This document shows positions 22,649-31,952 of a DNA stretch of 64,000 nt, piece by piece. Source of the DNA: Ipomoea triloba (lineage: Eukaryota > Streptophyta > Magnoliopsida > Solanales > Convolvulaceae); the NCBI RefSeq assembly GCF_003576645.1, contig NC_044925.1, positions 16,842,497 to 16,906,496 of the forward strand. The letters run 5' to 3'. Both the position numbers and the translations under genes were made by a program. The notes under the pieces are model-generated. The model was not told the origin of the DNA, did not search any database, and saw only the letters and a program-made list of their open reading frames with translations. Position 1 is the first letter of the stretch, and the number at the start of each line of letters is the position of its first letter.

Positions 22649-23338
22649 CAGGACGTGATGAAAGCACTACTCGATGATCTGTCGAACCAAGTGCCTGCCC
22701 AACTTCAAGCACTCTTCGAAGGTATGTCCACCCTCCTTTCCCGTACTGATGATGCCACCAAGGGGGAAAATAAAGGGAAAAAGGGGGAAAATACAACTGG
22801 CAAGAGGGAAAATAAAGGGAAAAAGGGGGAAAATACAACTGGCAAGAAAAGGGCAGCAAGTGAACCAGCTGGACCTCCTCCAAAAGTTCCAAAATCATTG
22901 AGCAAACAATTGGAGGAAGCGAAAAGAGCAGAAATCTTAAGGGTCCAGCGTACACTGGAAATGGAGAAAAGGAGAGAAGAGGACAGAGAAAGGAGAAGAA
23001 GAAGACAAGAACAACAGTCAGAAGAAGAAAGAAAAATCGACCTTGTCATGACAAACTTTAAGTTTGGGAGCAGGGAAGATACTGAACAAAAACTGACTCT
23101 GGAGATATTCAAGCTTCTGAAAATCACTGGAATATCTGTTCACAGCAATATGACTCCAGAAGAATGCATTGCATGGTGGAAAGATGGAGTGATTGATGGA
23201 GAATTCGTGGGGGAAGCTTACAGAAATTACAGGCATCTAGATGTTACAGACGAATACATGAGCCTGGTAAATCCGAAAGACCCCATCAAGACACGAGAAG
23301 CTATTAACAAGAAAAGGGAAGCCAACAACAAGAAGTAA
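22649..23338 (+). CDS. In-frame continuation of the env-position ORF after a TGA
   Basis: The frame is the same as the upstream ORF and is separated from it by one TGA followed by CAG. The first ATG is at 22658. It encodes a Lys/Gly/Glu-rich repeat (two 42-bp units), then a highly charged coiled coil (EEAKRAEILRVQRTLEMEKRR), then a compact end with PEECIAWWKDGVIDGEF. It is most simply the C-terminal part of one protein of about 1,166 residues, split by a nonsense change. Readthrough or an independent start is possible. Confidence 0.6.
   Translation, partial: QDVMKALLDDLSNQVPAQLQALFEGMSTLLSRTDDATKGENKGKKGENTTGKRENKGKKGENTTGKKRAASEPAGPPPKVPKSLSKQLEEAKRAEILRVQRTLEMEKRREEDRERRRRRQEQQSEEERKIDLVMTNFKFGSREDTEQKLTLEIFKLLKITGISVHSNMTPEECIAWWKDGVIDGEFVGEAYRNYRHLDVTDEYMSLVNPKDPIKTREAINKKREANNKK
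22762..22849 (+). repeat. Two 42-bp polypurine repeats
   Basis: GGAAAATAAAGGGAAAAAGG recurs 42 bp apart inside the ORF and encodes ENKGKKGENTTGK twice. Being almost pure purine on the plus strand, it could also act as an extra polypurine tract, a feature reported for Sireviruses near the 3' LTR. That role is inferred. Confidence 0.7.
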
Positions 23339-23633
23339 GCTCTCGTGGCCCAAACTCCATCTTATTACAGTGTATTGCTGTTTATGTTGTTCTTGGTCCT
23401 ATATGTTTTGGTTTAAACTTTTCTACTAAGCTCAGTTATGTAAACATTCCCTTAATCTTAAATATATATATATATCTTTTGCTGGGGGTGTTGTGTGAAT
23501 TTGCTTATTCATGCTTTAGTAGAATAATTGTCAAACTTATCATATGCGCTGAAAATAAAATCTATGTTTAACCTCTATCAAATCAGCCATATAGAGTAAG
23601 TATAAGTGTTGGCATCATCAAAAAGGGGGAAAT
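23339..23633 (+). promoter_or_regulatory. 3' untranslated segment ending in the polypurine tract
   Basis: It holds an (AT)n run near 23463 and ends AAAAAGGGGGAAAT at 23620-23633, immediately before the 3' LTR. This is the expected plus-strand primer. Nothing else is recognised. Confidence 0.85.
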
Positions 23634-25526
23634 TGTTAGGAACATAATGTATTAGGTTTTGATGATACCAAAATGTATTTTAGAATCCCCTAAGTCTCGA
23701 AAGATAGGAATCAATGTAAGTTCGACAAATAAACTAAGAGCGAAAATACAACCGGGTAACTTGAGCTCAACTCGGAAAATATTTAAGCTTGAGGTAAACT
23801 TGTATGAACCTCTTAGAAGACTCGTGTTGTAATTTCATAGATAGATCAGTAGTCTTAGAAGACTCGTGTTGTAATTTCATAGATAGATCAGTAGAAGGCA
23901 CGAGATCGTGTTGTAATTTCATAGATAGATCAGTAGAAGGCACGAGACGACACTAGAGTTTCATAGATAGATCAGTAGAAGGCACGAGACGACACTAGAG
24001 GAATAAGGGTCTGCGAGACATCAACTAAGTCTCGAGACATAAGCAGAGTTCGAGAAGTATGACCTCTTGATACAACAATCCAGTTCGAGACATAAGCAGA
24101 GTTCGAGAAGTATGACCTCTCGATACAACAATCCAGTTCGAGACATAAGCAGAGTTCGAGAAGTATGACCTCTCGATACAACAACCCAGTTCGAGACATA
24201 AGCAGAGTTCGAGAGATAGATCTCTCGATACATGGGGATCAAGACATCAAACAATCGAGACATCAATCTTGGTCTCGATAAACTGACACTTCTCCAAAAG
24301 GTTAAATGACAGTCAGGAAGCATGAATAATGTTTGGAGAAGAAGAATATCATGGAGATAAAATATTAAGGAGGTGCCAGAAGTGGATGCCACATCAGAAT
24401 TCCACAACAAACGGAAAGAAGGTGCACTAATCCAAAGTCGGTCTTATTCCCTAGAACGAGGATCAATGGGAATTTAAAAAGAGTAACTTTTACCAAAAGT
24501 AGCAAGTGGAGCATGGACTCAAGAAAGTGGATTATGGAATATCCACTACCAAACAAAAGGCTCAAGTTACAAGACCACCACTCCATGAAAAACGCTGAAA
24601 AGATGCAAGTCCCATACACAGCATGGGAGACAAATTTCAAACGGAATAATTTTCCCTCCAACGGAATTATTCCTTTACTCTCATATAAAAAGGACGTGAA
24701 GACACAGAAAAAAAAAAGGGGGGGAACTTTCGTATGAGATCGACTCGATTCTAAAATCTCAAGAGGTGTCTATTTCAAACGTTCAAGTGCCTGAGCTCAA
24801 TCCGGAATATCATCCTGATATTCAAAATAGCGAGAAAACACATCTTAGTGTTTGAGAGAGTTACAAAGCTTAAACTGCTATACATCTAGAAGGTGACCGA
24901 AGCTGCTCTACATCGAAGTTGATTCAACGATAGCTTTTGGTCAGATTGGAGCTTGTTACATTCAACTGTGACAACCAAAGGTCCTTGCTTTGGATTAAGC
25001 AAGAAGAGGCGGAGTAACCTGGCAGCTGTCTAGTGAAGATCCTGAGGCTTGAGGCGGGCTTGGTGATCAAAGCTCAAGTGCTCGAGAGGTGGAGTAACAA
25101 GAAGCGGGGCGAAAAACCTGAGGCTTGAGGCGGGCTTCGTGATCAAAGCTCAAGCGCTCGATATTGTACTAAAAAGGGAAGTTTTAGTGCAATCCTTCCA
25201 GGGAGTTTCTGGAAGAAGAGTGGACGTAGGCGGGTTGGCTGAACCACTTAAAAATCTCTCTCGCTTTTACGTTCTGTATTTATCTTTCGCTAACCTCTCG
25301 ATTGCACTGCATACAAACACACCTCTCGAACTAACTCAAACTCGTGCTAACTAAAAGGGGATAACTTTTCCGCTGCGCATAAAACTTTGTCTTCACCTCG
25401 TGAGGTATCGAACCTAAACATCCTGAGTTCAATACACACGAGAGGTCGAAAAGATTTGCAAAATCTTATACAAGTCTATTCACCCCCCCCCCTCTAGACT
25501 TGTACCCCATCCCTTTGGGACCAACA
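23634..25526 (+). repeat. 3' LTR of the SIRE-type copia element
   Basis: It starts and ends like the 5' LTR and is followed by the ATAGG target duplication. It differs by extra partial copies of a CTTAGAAGACTCGTGTTG / CATAGATAGATCAGTAG unit (23812-24000), by fewer AAATTTCAAACGG units (one, near 24632), and by fewer GATCCTGAGG units. Single-base differences are few. Confidence 0.92.
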
Positions 25527-25576
25527 ATAGGTACGAGAGGCAAGGCCAAAAATCAGAAGAAAACGATGCAGTGGAC

Positions 25577-25740
25577 CTACACGAGGCTCACACGGGTGTA
25601 GCGGTGCGTGGGAATGAGGCAGTAGCCTCCCACGCACGCTCACACGCGTGTTGCCATGCGTGGGAGCGAGGCAGAGATCTCCCACGCACGGTCACACTCG
25701 TGTGACCGGCGTGGAGGCTCCTACAGGTTTAAAACCCTTC
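25577..25740 (+). promoter_or_regulatory. Internal palindrome cassette of the family-A element (promoter-like)
   Basis: There are three units. The middle one has perfect 10-bp outer arms CTCCCACGCA (25627-25636) and TGCGTGGGAG (25657-25666) around ACACGCGTGT. The third contains GGTCACAC-TC-GTGTGACC. They are followed by GTTTAAAACCC (about 25727), related to the CTATTTAAACCC TATA run of the LTRs, then a CT-rich leader. The second family-A copy has the same cassette at 48745-48911. This looks like a second promoter inside the element. Confidence 0.6.
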
Positions 25741-25877
25741 TTCGGCCATCCCACCTTATTTTGCTTCCAAAATCAATTTTTCTCTTCCCCTCTCCACGCA
25801 AGGAAGAACCAAACTCAAGGTTTGAACATACTTCTCACTTTTTACCATTCAAAGAAGATTAAAACATCAACATCAAG

Positions 25878-26550
25878 GTAATCTTTCATCTTTTTGACTC
25901 TTTATCCTTGAATATTCATGAGTTTGAAAGAGTTTGAATGTGAAATTTATTCTATAATGCCTTGCATGATTTTGAATGATTAAATTGGTTATAATGCTTC
26001 ATAGAACTATCCTCTGATGTTTTCTTTCATTATTGATGGTTACATTGATGGATTGTTGTATATTCTTGAACTTCAAGTGTGAACACCATTGATGAACAAA
26101 TGGGTTTGTTAGATTTCTTGTTGAAATTATGAAATTGATGCTTGAATTGATGAATAAACTTGTTATAAAACTATTATATGTCATCAATTTGACTTTTCAC
26201 ATGCTACATTGCCCAAATTGAATTTTCAATTTCAAAACCCTAATTTTGAATTTGGGGAAGAAGATGAAGTTGACTTTTTGAAATTCTTGACTTTTGTAGT
26301 TGACTTTTTATTTGACTATCAAATTGATATATCTTATGATGAATTTATGCATGTGTGTGATAATGGAATGATATTGTTGATATTCTTATGCTTGATTTGT
26401 CCAAAATATAGGGGAAACTATGGTGAAATTTTCGAAAATTCTTAGCCCTATATGTTTGAAATCCATTATCTTGACAAGGAATTTTACACAAATATAATGG
26501 TGACTTATTCAAAGCCAATTATCATGAATGATAATTTCTATAATTTGTAG
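25878..26550 (+). other. Predicted leader intron (673 nt) of the internal transcription unit
   Basis: The donor CATCAAG/GTAATC and acceptor TAATTTGTAG/GATG flank a T-rich stretch without a long ORF. The equivalents are 49048-49745 in the second copy and 28043-28715 in the duplicated segment. Exon 2 opens directly with an ATG. Splicing is inferred from sequence and conservation between copies. Confidence 0.6.
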
Positions 26551-26551
26551 G

Positions 26552-27188
26552 ATGTGACGCTCGAAAGAAATTGCAAAGAAATCAAAGCATGATGTAGGAG
26601 AATCGAGTCGATCAAGGACACGGCAGCACACTACTGCTCAACAGGCTATACAAGAGCCGGGGTCAAGGTCACTACGACACTTGACACCCATTCAACTCGA
26701 CAGTAGACAACTATAAAGGGAAGCAGCTTTCTGTTGGCCGTCACTTTGAGGATAATGTTTTAAGAGAATTTGGTTGTTTGGAAGAAGTGAATATGCTCCT
26801 TAGGCACCCACAGCTCCGCTATCTGTTTCAGTGGAGAGGACCCACCTATGCGCCTGTCACCTATGAATCTTGGCGACCCTGGAGATTAGAAGGAAGTCAA
26901 CGATGCAAGGGAGTCTATTTCATTCACTCTTTCGGCAACCACTACAGTATGTCTGTTAACACTTTGGGTGTTACACTCGGTTTTCATGATGCAACAAGCG
27001 TGTCCATGCCATATTTCAGAGATTTCAAAGAAGATTTTGATTCATATGAAGTTGCTAGACGATATTGGAGAAGCATCACAAACAATGCCCCATACAACTC
27101 TTCAAACTTGAAGGCAAAAGCGCATCACCCGGAATGCTTTGAAGTCTATCAGGATTAGCCTTTGCTATTAATCTCTCTGGCACCATGG
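26552..27188 (+). pseudogene. Athila-ORF1-like protein fragment
   Basis: It resembles the Athila ORF1 family (PF03078 type) in the pattern YFxxWRxP...YxPVTYEsW, VYFIHSFGNHYSMSVNTLGVTLGFHD and DSYEVARRYWRSI. It parallels the minus-strand family-B ORF at 31953-33138 (SVNTVGIFLGFYT; RNYWKKI). It is broken three ways. Codon 2 is TGA where the second copy has GGA. A 2-bp deletion near 26700 is seen against the duplicate at 28864. A frame change occurs near 27156, after which the sequence runs into the duplicated LTR segment. The function of this protein family is not known. Confidence 0.65.
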
Positions 27189-28918
27189 AGCTGTCTTGTG
27201 AAGATCCTGAGGCTTGAGGCGGGCTTGGTGATCAAAGCTCAAGTGCTCGAGAGGTGGAGTAACAAGAAGCGGGGCGAAAAACCTGAGGCTTGAGGCGGGC
27301 TTCGTGATCAAAGCTCAAGCGCTCGATATTGTACTAAAAAGGGAAGTTTTAGTGCAATCCTTCCAGGGAGTTTCTGGAAGAAGAGTGGACGTAGGCGGGT
27401 TGGCTGAACCACTTAAAAATCTCTCTCGCTTTTACGTTCTGTATTTATCTTTCGCTAACCTCTCGATTGCACTGCATACAAACACACCTCTCGAACTAAC
27501 TCAAACTCGTGCTAACTAAAAGGGGATAACTTTTCCGCTGCGCATAAAACTTTGTCTTCACCTCGTGAGGTATCGAACCTAAACATCCTGAGTTCAATAC
27601 ACACGAGAGGTCGAAAAGATTTGCAAAATCTTATACAAGTCTATTCACCCCCCCCCCTCTAGACTTGTACCCCATCCCTTTGGGACCAACAATAGGTACG
27701 AGAGGCAAGGCCAAAAATCAGAAGAAAACGATGCAGTGGACCTACACGAGGCTCACACGGGTGTAGCGGTGCGTGGGAATGAGGCAGTAGCCTCCCACGC
27801 ACGCTCACACGCGTGTTGCCATGCGTGGGAGCGAGGCAGAGATCTCCCACGCACGGTCACACTCGTGTGACCGGCGTGGAGGCTCCTACAGGTTTAAAAC
27901 CCTTCTTCGGCCATCCCACCTTATTTTGCTTCCAAAATCAATTTTTCTCTTCCCCTCTCCACGCAAGGAAGAACCAAACTCAAGGTTTGAACATACTTCT
28001 CACTTTTTACCATTCAAAGAAGATTAAAACATCAACATCAAGGTAATCTTTCATCTTTTTGACTCTTTATCCTTGAATATTCATGAGTTTGAAAGAGTTT
28101 GAATGTGAAATTTATTCTATAATGCCTTGCATGATTTTGAATGATTAAATTGGTTATAATGCTTCATAGAACTATCCTCTGATGTTTTCTTTCATTATTG
28201 ATGGTTACATTGATGGATTGTTGTATATTCTTGAACTTCAAGTGTGAACACCATTGATGAACAAATGGGTTTGTTAGATTTCTTGTTGAAATTATGAAAT
28301 TGATGCTTGAATTGATGAATAAACTTGTTATAAAACTATTATATGTCATCAATTTGACTTTTCACATGCTACATTGCCCAAATTGAATTTTCAATTTCAA
28401 AACCCTAATTTTGAATTTGGGGAAGAAGATGAAGTTGACTTTTTGAAATTCTTGACTTTTGTAGTTGACTTTTTATTTGACTATCAAATTGATATATCTT
28501 ATGATGAATTTATGCATGTGTGTGATAATGGAATGATATTGTTGATATTCTTATGCTTGATTTGTCCAAAATATAGGGGAAACTATGGTGAAATTTTCGA
28601 AAATTCTTAGCCCTATATGTTTGAAATCCATTATCTTGACAAGGAATTTTACACAAATATAATGGTGACTTATTCAAAGCCAATTATCATGAATGATAAT
28701 TTCTATAATTTGTAGGATGTGACGCTCGAAAGAAATTGCAAAGAAATCAAAGCATGATGTAGGAGAATCGAGTCGATCAAGGACACGGCAGCACACTACT
28801 GCTCAACAGGCTATACAAGAGCCGGGGTCAAGGTCACTACGACACTTGACACCCATTCAACTCATGACAGTAGACAACTATAAAGGGAAGCAGCTTTCTG
28901 TTGGCCGTCACTTTGAGG
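27189..28918 (+). repeat. Direct duplication of 25024-26754 (2165-bp offset), ending in a gap
   Basis: From AGCTGTCT onward the sequence repeats the end of the copia 3' LTR, the cassette, the leader intron and the start of the ORF1-like ORF. I noticed only two differences: one base at the start, and AT present at 28864 but missing in the first copy. It runs into 239 N. It could be a true tandem duplication, or two versions of one region placed side by side by the assembler. Confidence 0.9.
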
Positions 28919-29157
28919 NNNNNNNNNNNNNNNNNNNNNNNNNNNNNNNNNNNNNNNNNNNNNNNNNNNNNNNNNNNNNNNNNNNNNNNNNNNNNNNNNN
29001 NNNNNNNNNNNNNNNNNNNNNNNNNNNNNNNNNNNNNNNNNNNNNNNNNNNNNNNNNNNNNNNNNNNNNNNNNNNNNNNNNNNNNNNNNNNNNNNNNNNN
29101 NNNNNNNNNNNNNNNNNNNNNNNNNNNNNNNNNNNNNNNNNNNNNNNNNNNNNNNNN
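28919..29157. other. Assembly gap (239 N)
   Basis: This is an N run within the ORF1-like region of the family-A element. The sequence after it (29158-29205) may encode the end of that ORF. Confidence 1.
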
Positions 29158-29910
29158 TTAGAAGTTGAAGCTCTTGGGAATGATAAGCGGGTGCATTTGC
29201 AGTTTTGAAAAGAGAGTTATTATTTGTGTTATCTAGGGAGAATTTTGACTAGATGCCCAAAAATTTTTACTCTCGAAATATCTTTGAGGAAGTTACTTTT
29301 CGCACCCATGAGAGTGTTTAGAGCCAAATAAGTTTATATTCTTGCCTGCTTGCATGATGTTCACCTCTTATTTACGTAGGACCTTAGTCAAGGATCTCTC
29401 GAAGTGGGAGTGTGCACTCTTTAATTTGAGAAAGATAAAACTAGCAAGGCTTGGAATTGAACTAACCTTGGTAGGGCATGGGGCAAAAGGAGAGCCTAAT
29501 GGTGAGCTTAATGAGAAAACAAAACCCTTGAACNTTAGAAGTTGAAGCTCTTGGGAATGATAAGCGGGTGCATTTGCAGTTTTGAAAAGAGAGTTATTAT
29601 TTGTGTTATCTAGGGAGAATTTTGACTAGATGCCCAAAAATTTTTACTCTCGAAATATCTTTGAGGAAGTTACTTTTCGCACCCATGAGAGTGTTTAGAG
29701 CCAAATAAGTTTATATTCTTGCCTGCTTGCATGATGTTCACCTCTTATTTACGTAGGACCTTAGTCAAGGATCTCTCGAAGTGGGAGTGTGCACTCTTTA
29801 ATTTGAGAAAGATAAAACTAGCAAGGCCCGGAATTGAACTAACCTTGGTAGGGCATGGGGCAAAAGGAGAGCCTAATGGTGAGCTTAATGAGAAAACAAA
29901 ACCCTTGAAC
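29158..29910 (+). repeat. 376-bp direct duplication flanking a single N (29534)
   Basis: 29158-29533 and 29535-29910 are the same apart from a CTTGG/CCCGG difference near 29452. One N between two near-identical blocks is the signature of unmerged contig ends, so the true genome probably has one copy. Confidence 0.85.
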
Positions 29911-30635
29911 ATTAAATAGAAAAAGGCATGAGCGGTTGACACGAGGAGAAGTCGAAAAGGCAAAAGGCCAATCACCAAAGAGTTTAAAATTGAGGGAAGC
30001 CAATTCGCTGGGTTGTGTCCAAACCATAGTCTTCGGTAAGCAAAAAGCTTTATCTGGAGTCGGTTGTTCACATAAAAAGATCCCAAGAATTGAGAAAATA
30101 GAGCTGAGGTGAGCCGCTTTGCTAGGATTCGAGTACCCATTGCACTGACATTCGAAAAAGCATGGATCTCCATGTGAAGTCGGGTGGCTCGATAACGTTA
30201 TCCTAGGAAGTGAGAAGAAAGAGGGACCGCGCTATGCCAAAAGCGGTGAGTGGTCCATGCCCCTACCCTCATTTACATTTACGTTGGGCTTTGGCGTATA
30301 AGGATGGAAAGTTGATTAGCTAGTGCACATCGTTCCCACTAGTGAGATCGGCTAGAGGCCCTATTTAAATAGAAGGTGAATCAAAACTTTGGAAATGCAT
30401 GCTTGTGTGTGGTGCGAGAAGTGTGATCCCTTGTTTTACTTGTTTATCTACGAAAGGTTTTTATTTCCCGAAAATATTTCTTGAGTTGCTGACATCTGAC
30501 CAAAATCCTTTATAGATAACACAAATGATTTCCCCCGTTTCAATAGTCTTAGACACCCATTATTTTGACTTGCCAAAAGCTTTGTTTTGCATGGGAGAGT
30601 ATCTCAGAGACTTATATGCTTAGAGAGTAAAATGT

Positions 30636-30674
30636 CTTGCTTGAGGACAAGCAAGAAACAAAGTGTGGAAAATT
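30636..30674 (+). promoter_or_regulatory. Stem-loop and polypurine tract before the family-A 3' LTR
   Basis: The CTTGCTTG/CAAGCAAG hairpin at 30636-30655 is identical to the one at 1600. It is followed by AAACAAAGTGTGGAAAA directly before the LTR. Confidence 0.65.
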
Positions 30675-31952
30675 TGATAAGACTCCGAGATACCCTTATT
30701 TCAGGCACATTTTAGGGTGTTTTATCGCGTCTATAGCATCCTTATTCGGTAAATCATATGCGTAAATGCTTGAAAATTACTAACTGATGCACAGAAGCTA
30801 CTTATAACTCAAAGGAAGTAAAACATGAGCCCCGGGAGCAAATAGGACCAAAAGATAAGCTTAAAGAGCAAACCAGGCAAAAGTGGAGCCCTAGAGGACC
30901 AAACTGGGAGGCCACACGCGTGTGAGCAAGCGTGGAAACTTTCCAAAAGCTCCCCACGCACGCTCACACGCGTGTGAGAGGCGTGGAGGCGTGATGCGCG
31001 AATTTCAGCTAGGGTTGTCATTTCGGAGACTATTTAAACCCCTTTGATGAATTTCCAGAGGAGGATTCCAGAATTTTAGTTTTCCCTTTTCTTAGTTTTT
31101 CCTTTGGAGAACTTTCTCCATTTTTCTTAGTTTTTAGATTAGATCAATCTCCATTGTAGAACACCCATGAGAGTGTTTAGAGCCAAATAAGTTTATATTC
31201 TTGCCTGCTTGCATGATGTTCACCTCTTATTTACGTAGGACCTTAGTCAAGGATCTCTCGAAGTAGGAGTGTGCACTCTTTAATTTGAGAAAGATAAAAC
31301 TAGCAAGGCCTGGAATTGAACTAACCTTGGTAGGGCATGGGGCAAAAGGAGAGCCTAATGGTGAGATCTTGTTTGGATTTGGCCAATCTAGATGAGAGAT
31401 TGAGCTCTTAACTCTTTCATGTCTTTGATTAGAGTTAGGATTTGAAGCTTTACACAATCAAAGTTCCTATGGACTTCTTAAGAATAGTAGGATAGTGTGT
31501 AGCTCAAGTGTTTGATAAAATTGCTCTTAAAACTTTGGATGCTTGAAGGCACTCCTAAGTCAAAGAAGCCTTAGTACACAAGATGGAAAAGGACTAAGAC
31601 AACACACTCTTGAATAGACAATATCCTAGCAATCCTAATCCATGACCTTAGACACTCACTATGCAATATTCATGAACACTATCCAATCCCTACCCCTTTT
31701 ACATATTCCCAAAATCACTTTTACTTTACTACTCTCTTGCACTCAAACCAACCAATGAACTACACTCTCACTTGCAAATCCACCCTTCACCACACTCGAA
31801 TTTTATGCATGATCCAATCAAGTAAACTCCCGAACGTTTGACACACCTCCACGTCCCTCCTTCGAGACCGACACTCGGGGAGTCACAGACTTTCCGTTTT
31901 ATCATAAATATCTTTTGACGAATCAACCCCTACACAATACTGCATTCTTTCA
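30675..31952 (+). repeat. 3' LTR of the family-A element, with an internal patch
   Basis: It starts TGATAAGACTCCG, like the LTR at 44404, and ends TGCATTCTTTCA. The promoter part holds CACACGCGTGTG at 30913 and a 16-bp palindrome CTCACACGCGTGTGAG at 30963, then the TATA run CTATTTAAACC at 31030. A segment of about 203 bp (31163-31365) is not LTR sequence but a copy of the element's own 3' region (29304-29506). It replaces about 255 bp present in the other LTR. Confidence 0.85.

Larger units (their letters stand above)
11020..25526 (+). mobile_element. SIRE/Maximus-type Ty1/copia retrotransposon, nearly complete (14.5 kb)
   Basis: Two ~1.9-2.0 kb LTRs (TGTTAGG...CCAACA) are flanked by ATAGG at 11015-11019 and 25527-25531. 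A tRNA-iMet primer site and a polypurine tract AAAAAGGGGG lie at the expected places. Internal genes are gag-pol (13138-18342), a 123-residue ORF (18543-18914) and a long env-position ORF (19838-23338). LTR length, size and the extra 3' ORF match the Sirevirus lineage of plant copia elements. The LTRs differ mainly in tandem-repeat copy number, so this is the youngest layer of the nest. N gaps at 11190 and 14384 prevent a full integrity check. Confidence 0.9.
29158..30674 (+). mobile_element. 3' internal region of the family-A element
   Basis: 29158-29205 could be a C-terminal coding tail (EVEALGNDKRVHLQF, stop). The rest is non-coding, aligns with 600-1638 of the family-B element, and contains the near-palindrome CATGGATCTCCATG at about 30161. 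The first 753 bp are a 376-bp unit present twice around a single N. The region ends in the hairpin and polypurine tract before the 3' LTR. Confidence 0.7.
7713..31952 (+). mobile_element. Family-A Athila-like element (gag-protease type), interrupted by a copia element
   Basis: The components in order are: the 3' part of the 5' LTR (7713-8008), tRNA-Asp primer site, gag-protease pseudogene (8207-10796), a palindrome cassette with leader intron and ORF1-like ORF (25577-27188), 3' non-coding region and polypurine tract, and 3' LTR (30675-31952). A copia element occupies 11020-25526. Removing it rejoins sequence that is collinear with the second family-A element at 44404-49810. No reverse transcriptase, RNase H or integrase is found between protease and the internal cassette in either copy. 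The element sits inside family B. Its left target duplication was lost with the 5' LTR deletion. Confidence 0.75.

Noticed and set aside
21745..22955. Several long minus-strand frames across the env-position ORF
   Set aside because: They follow from the repetitive, stop-poor composition of the plus-strand ORF. They are not conserved in frame through the repeats.
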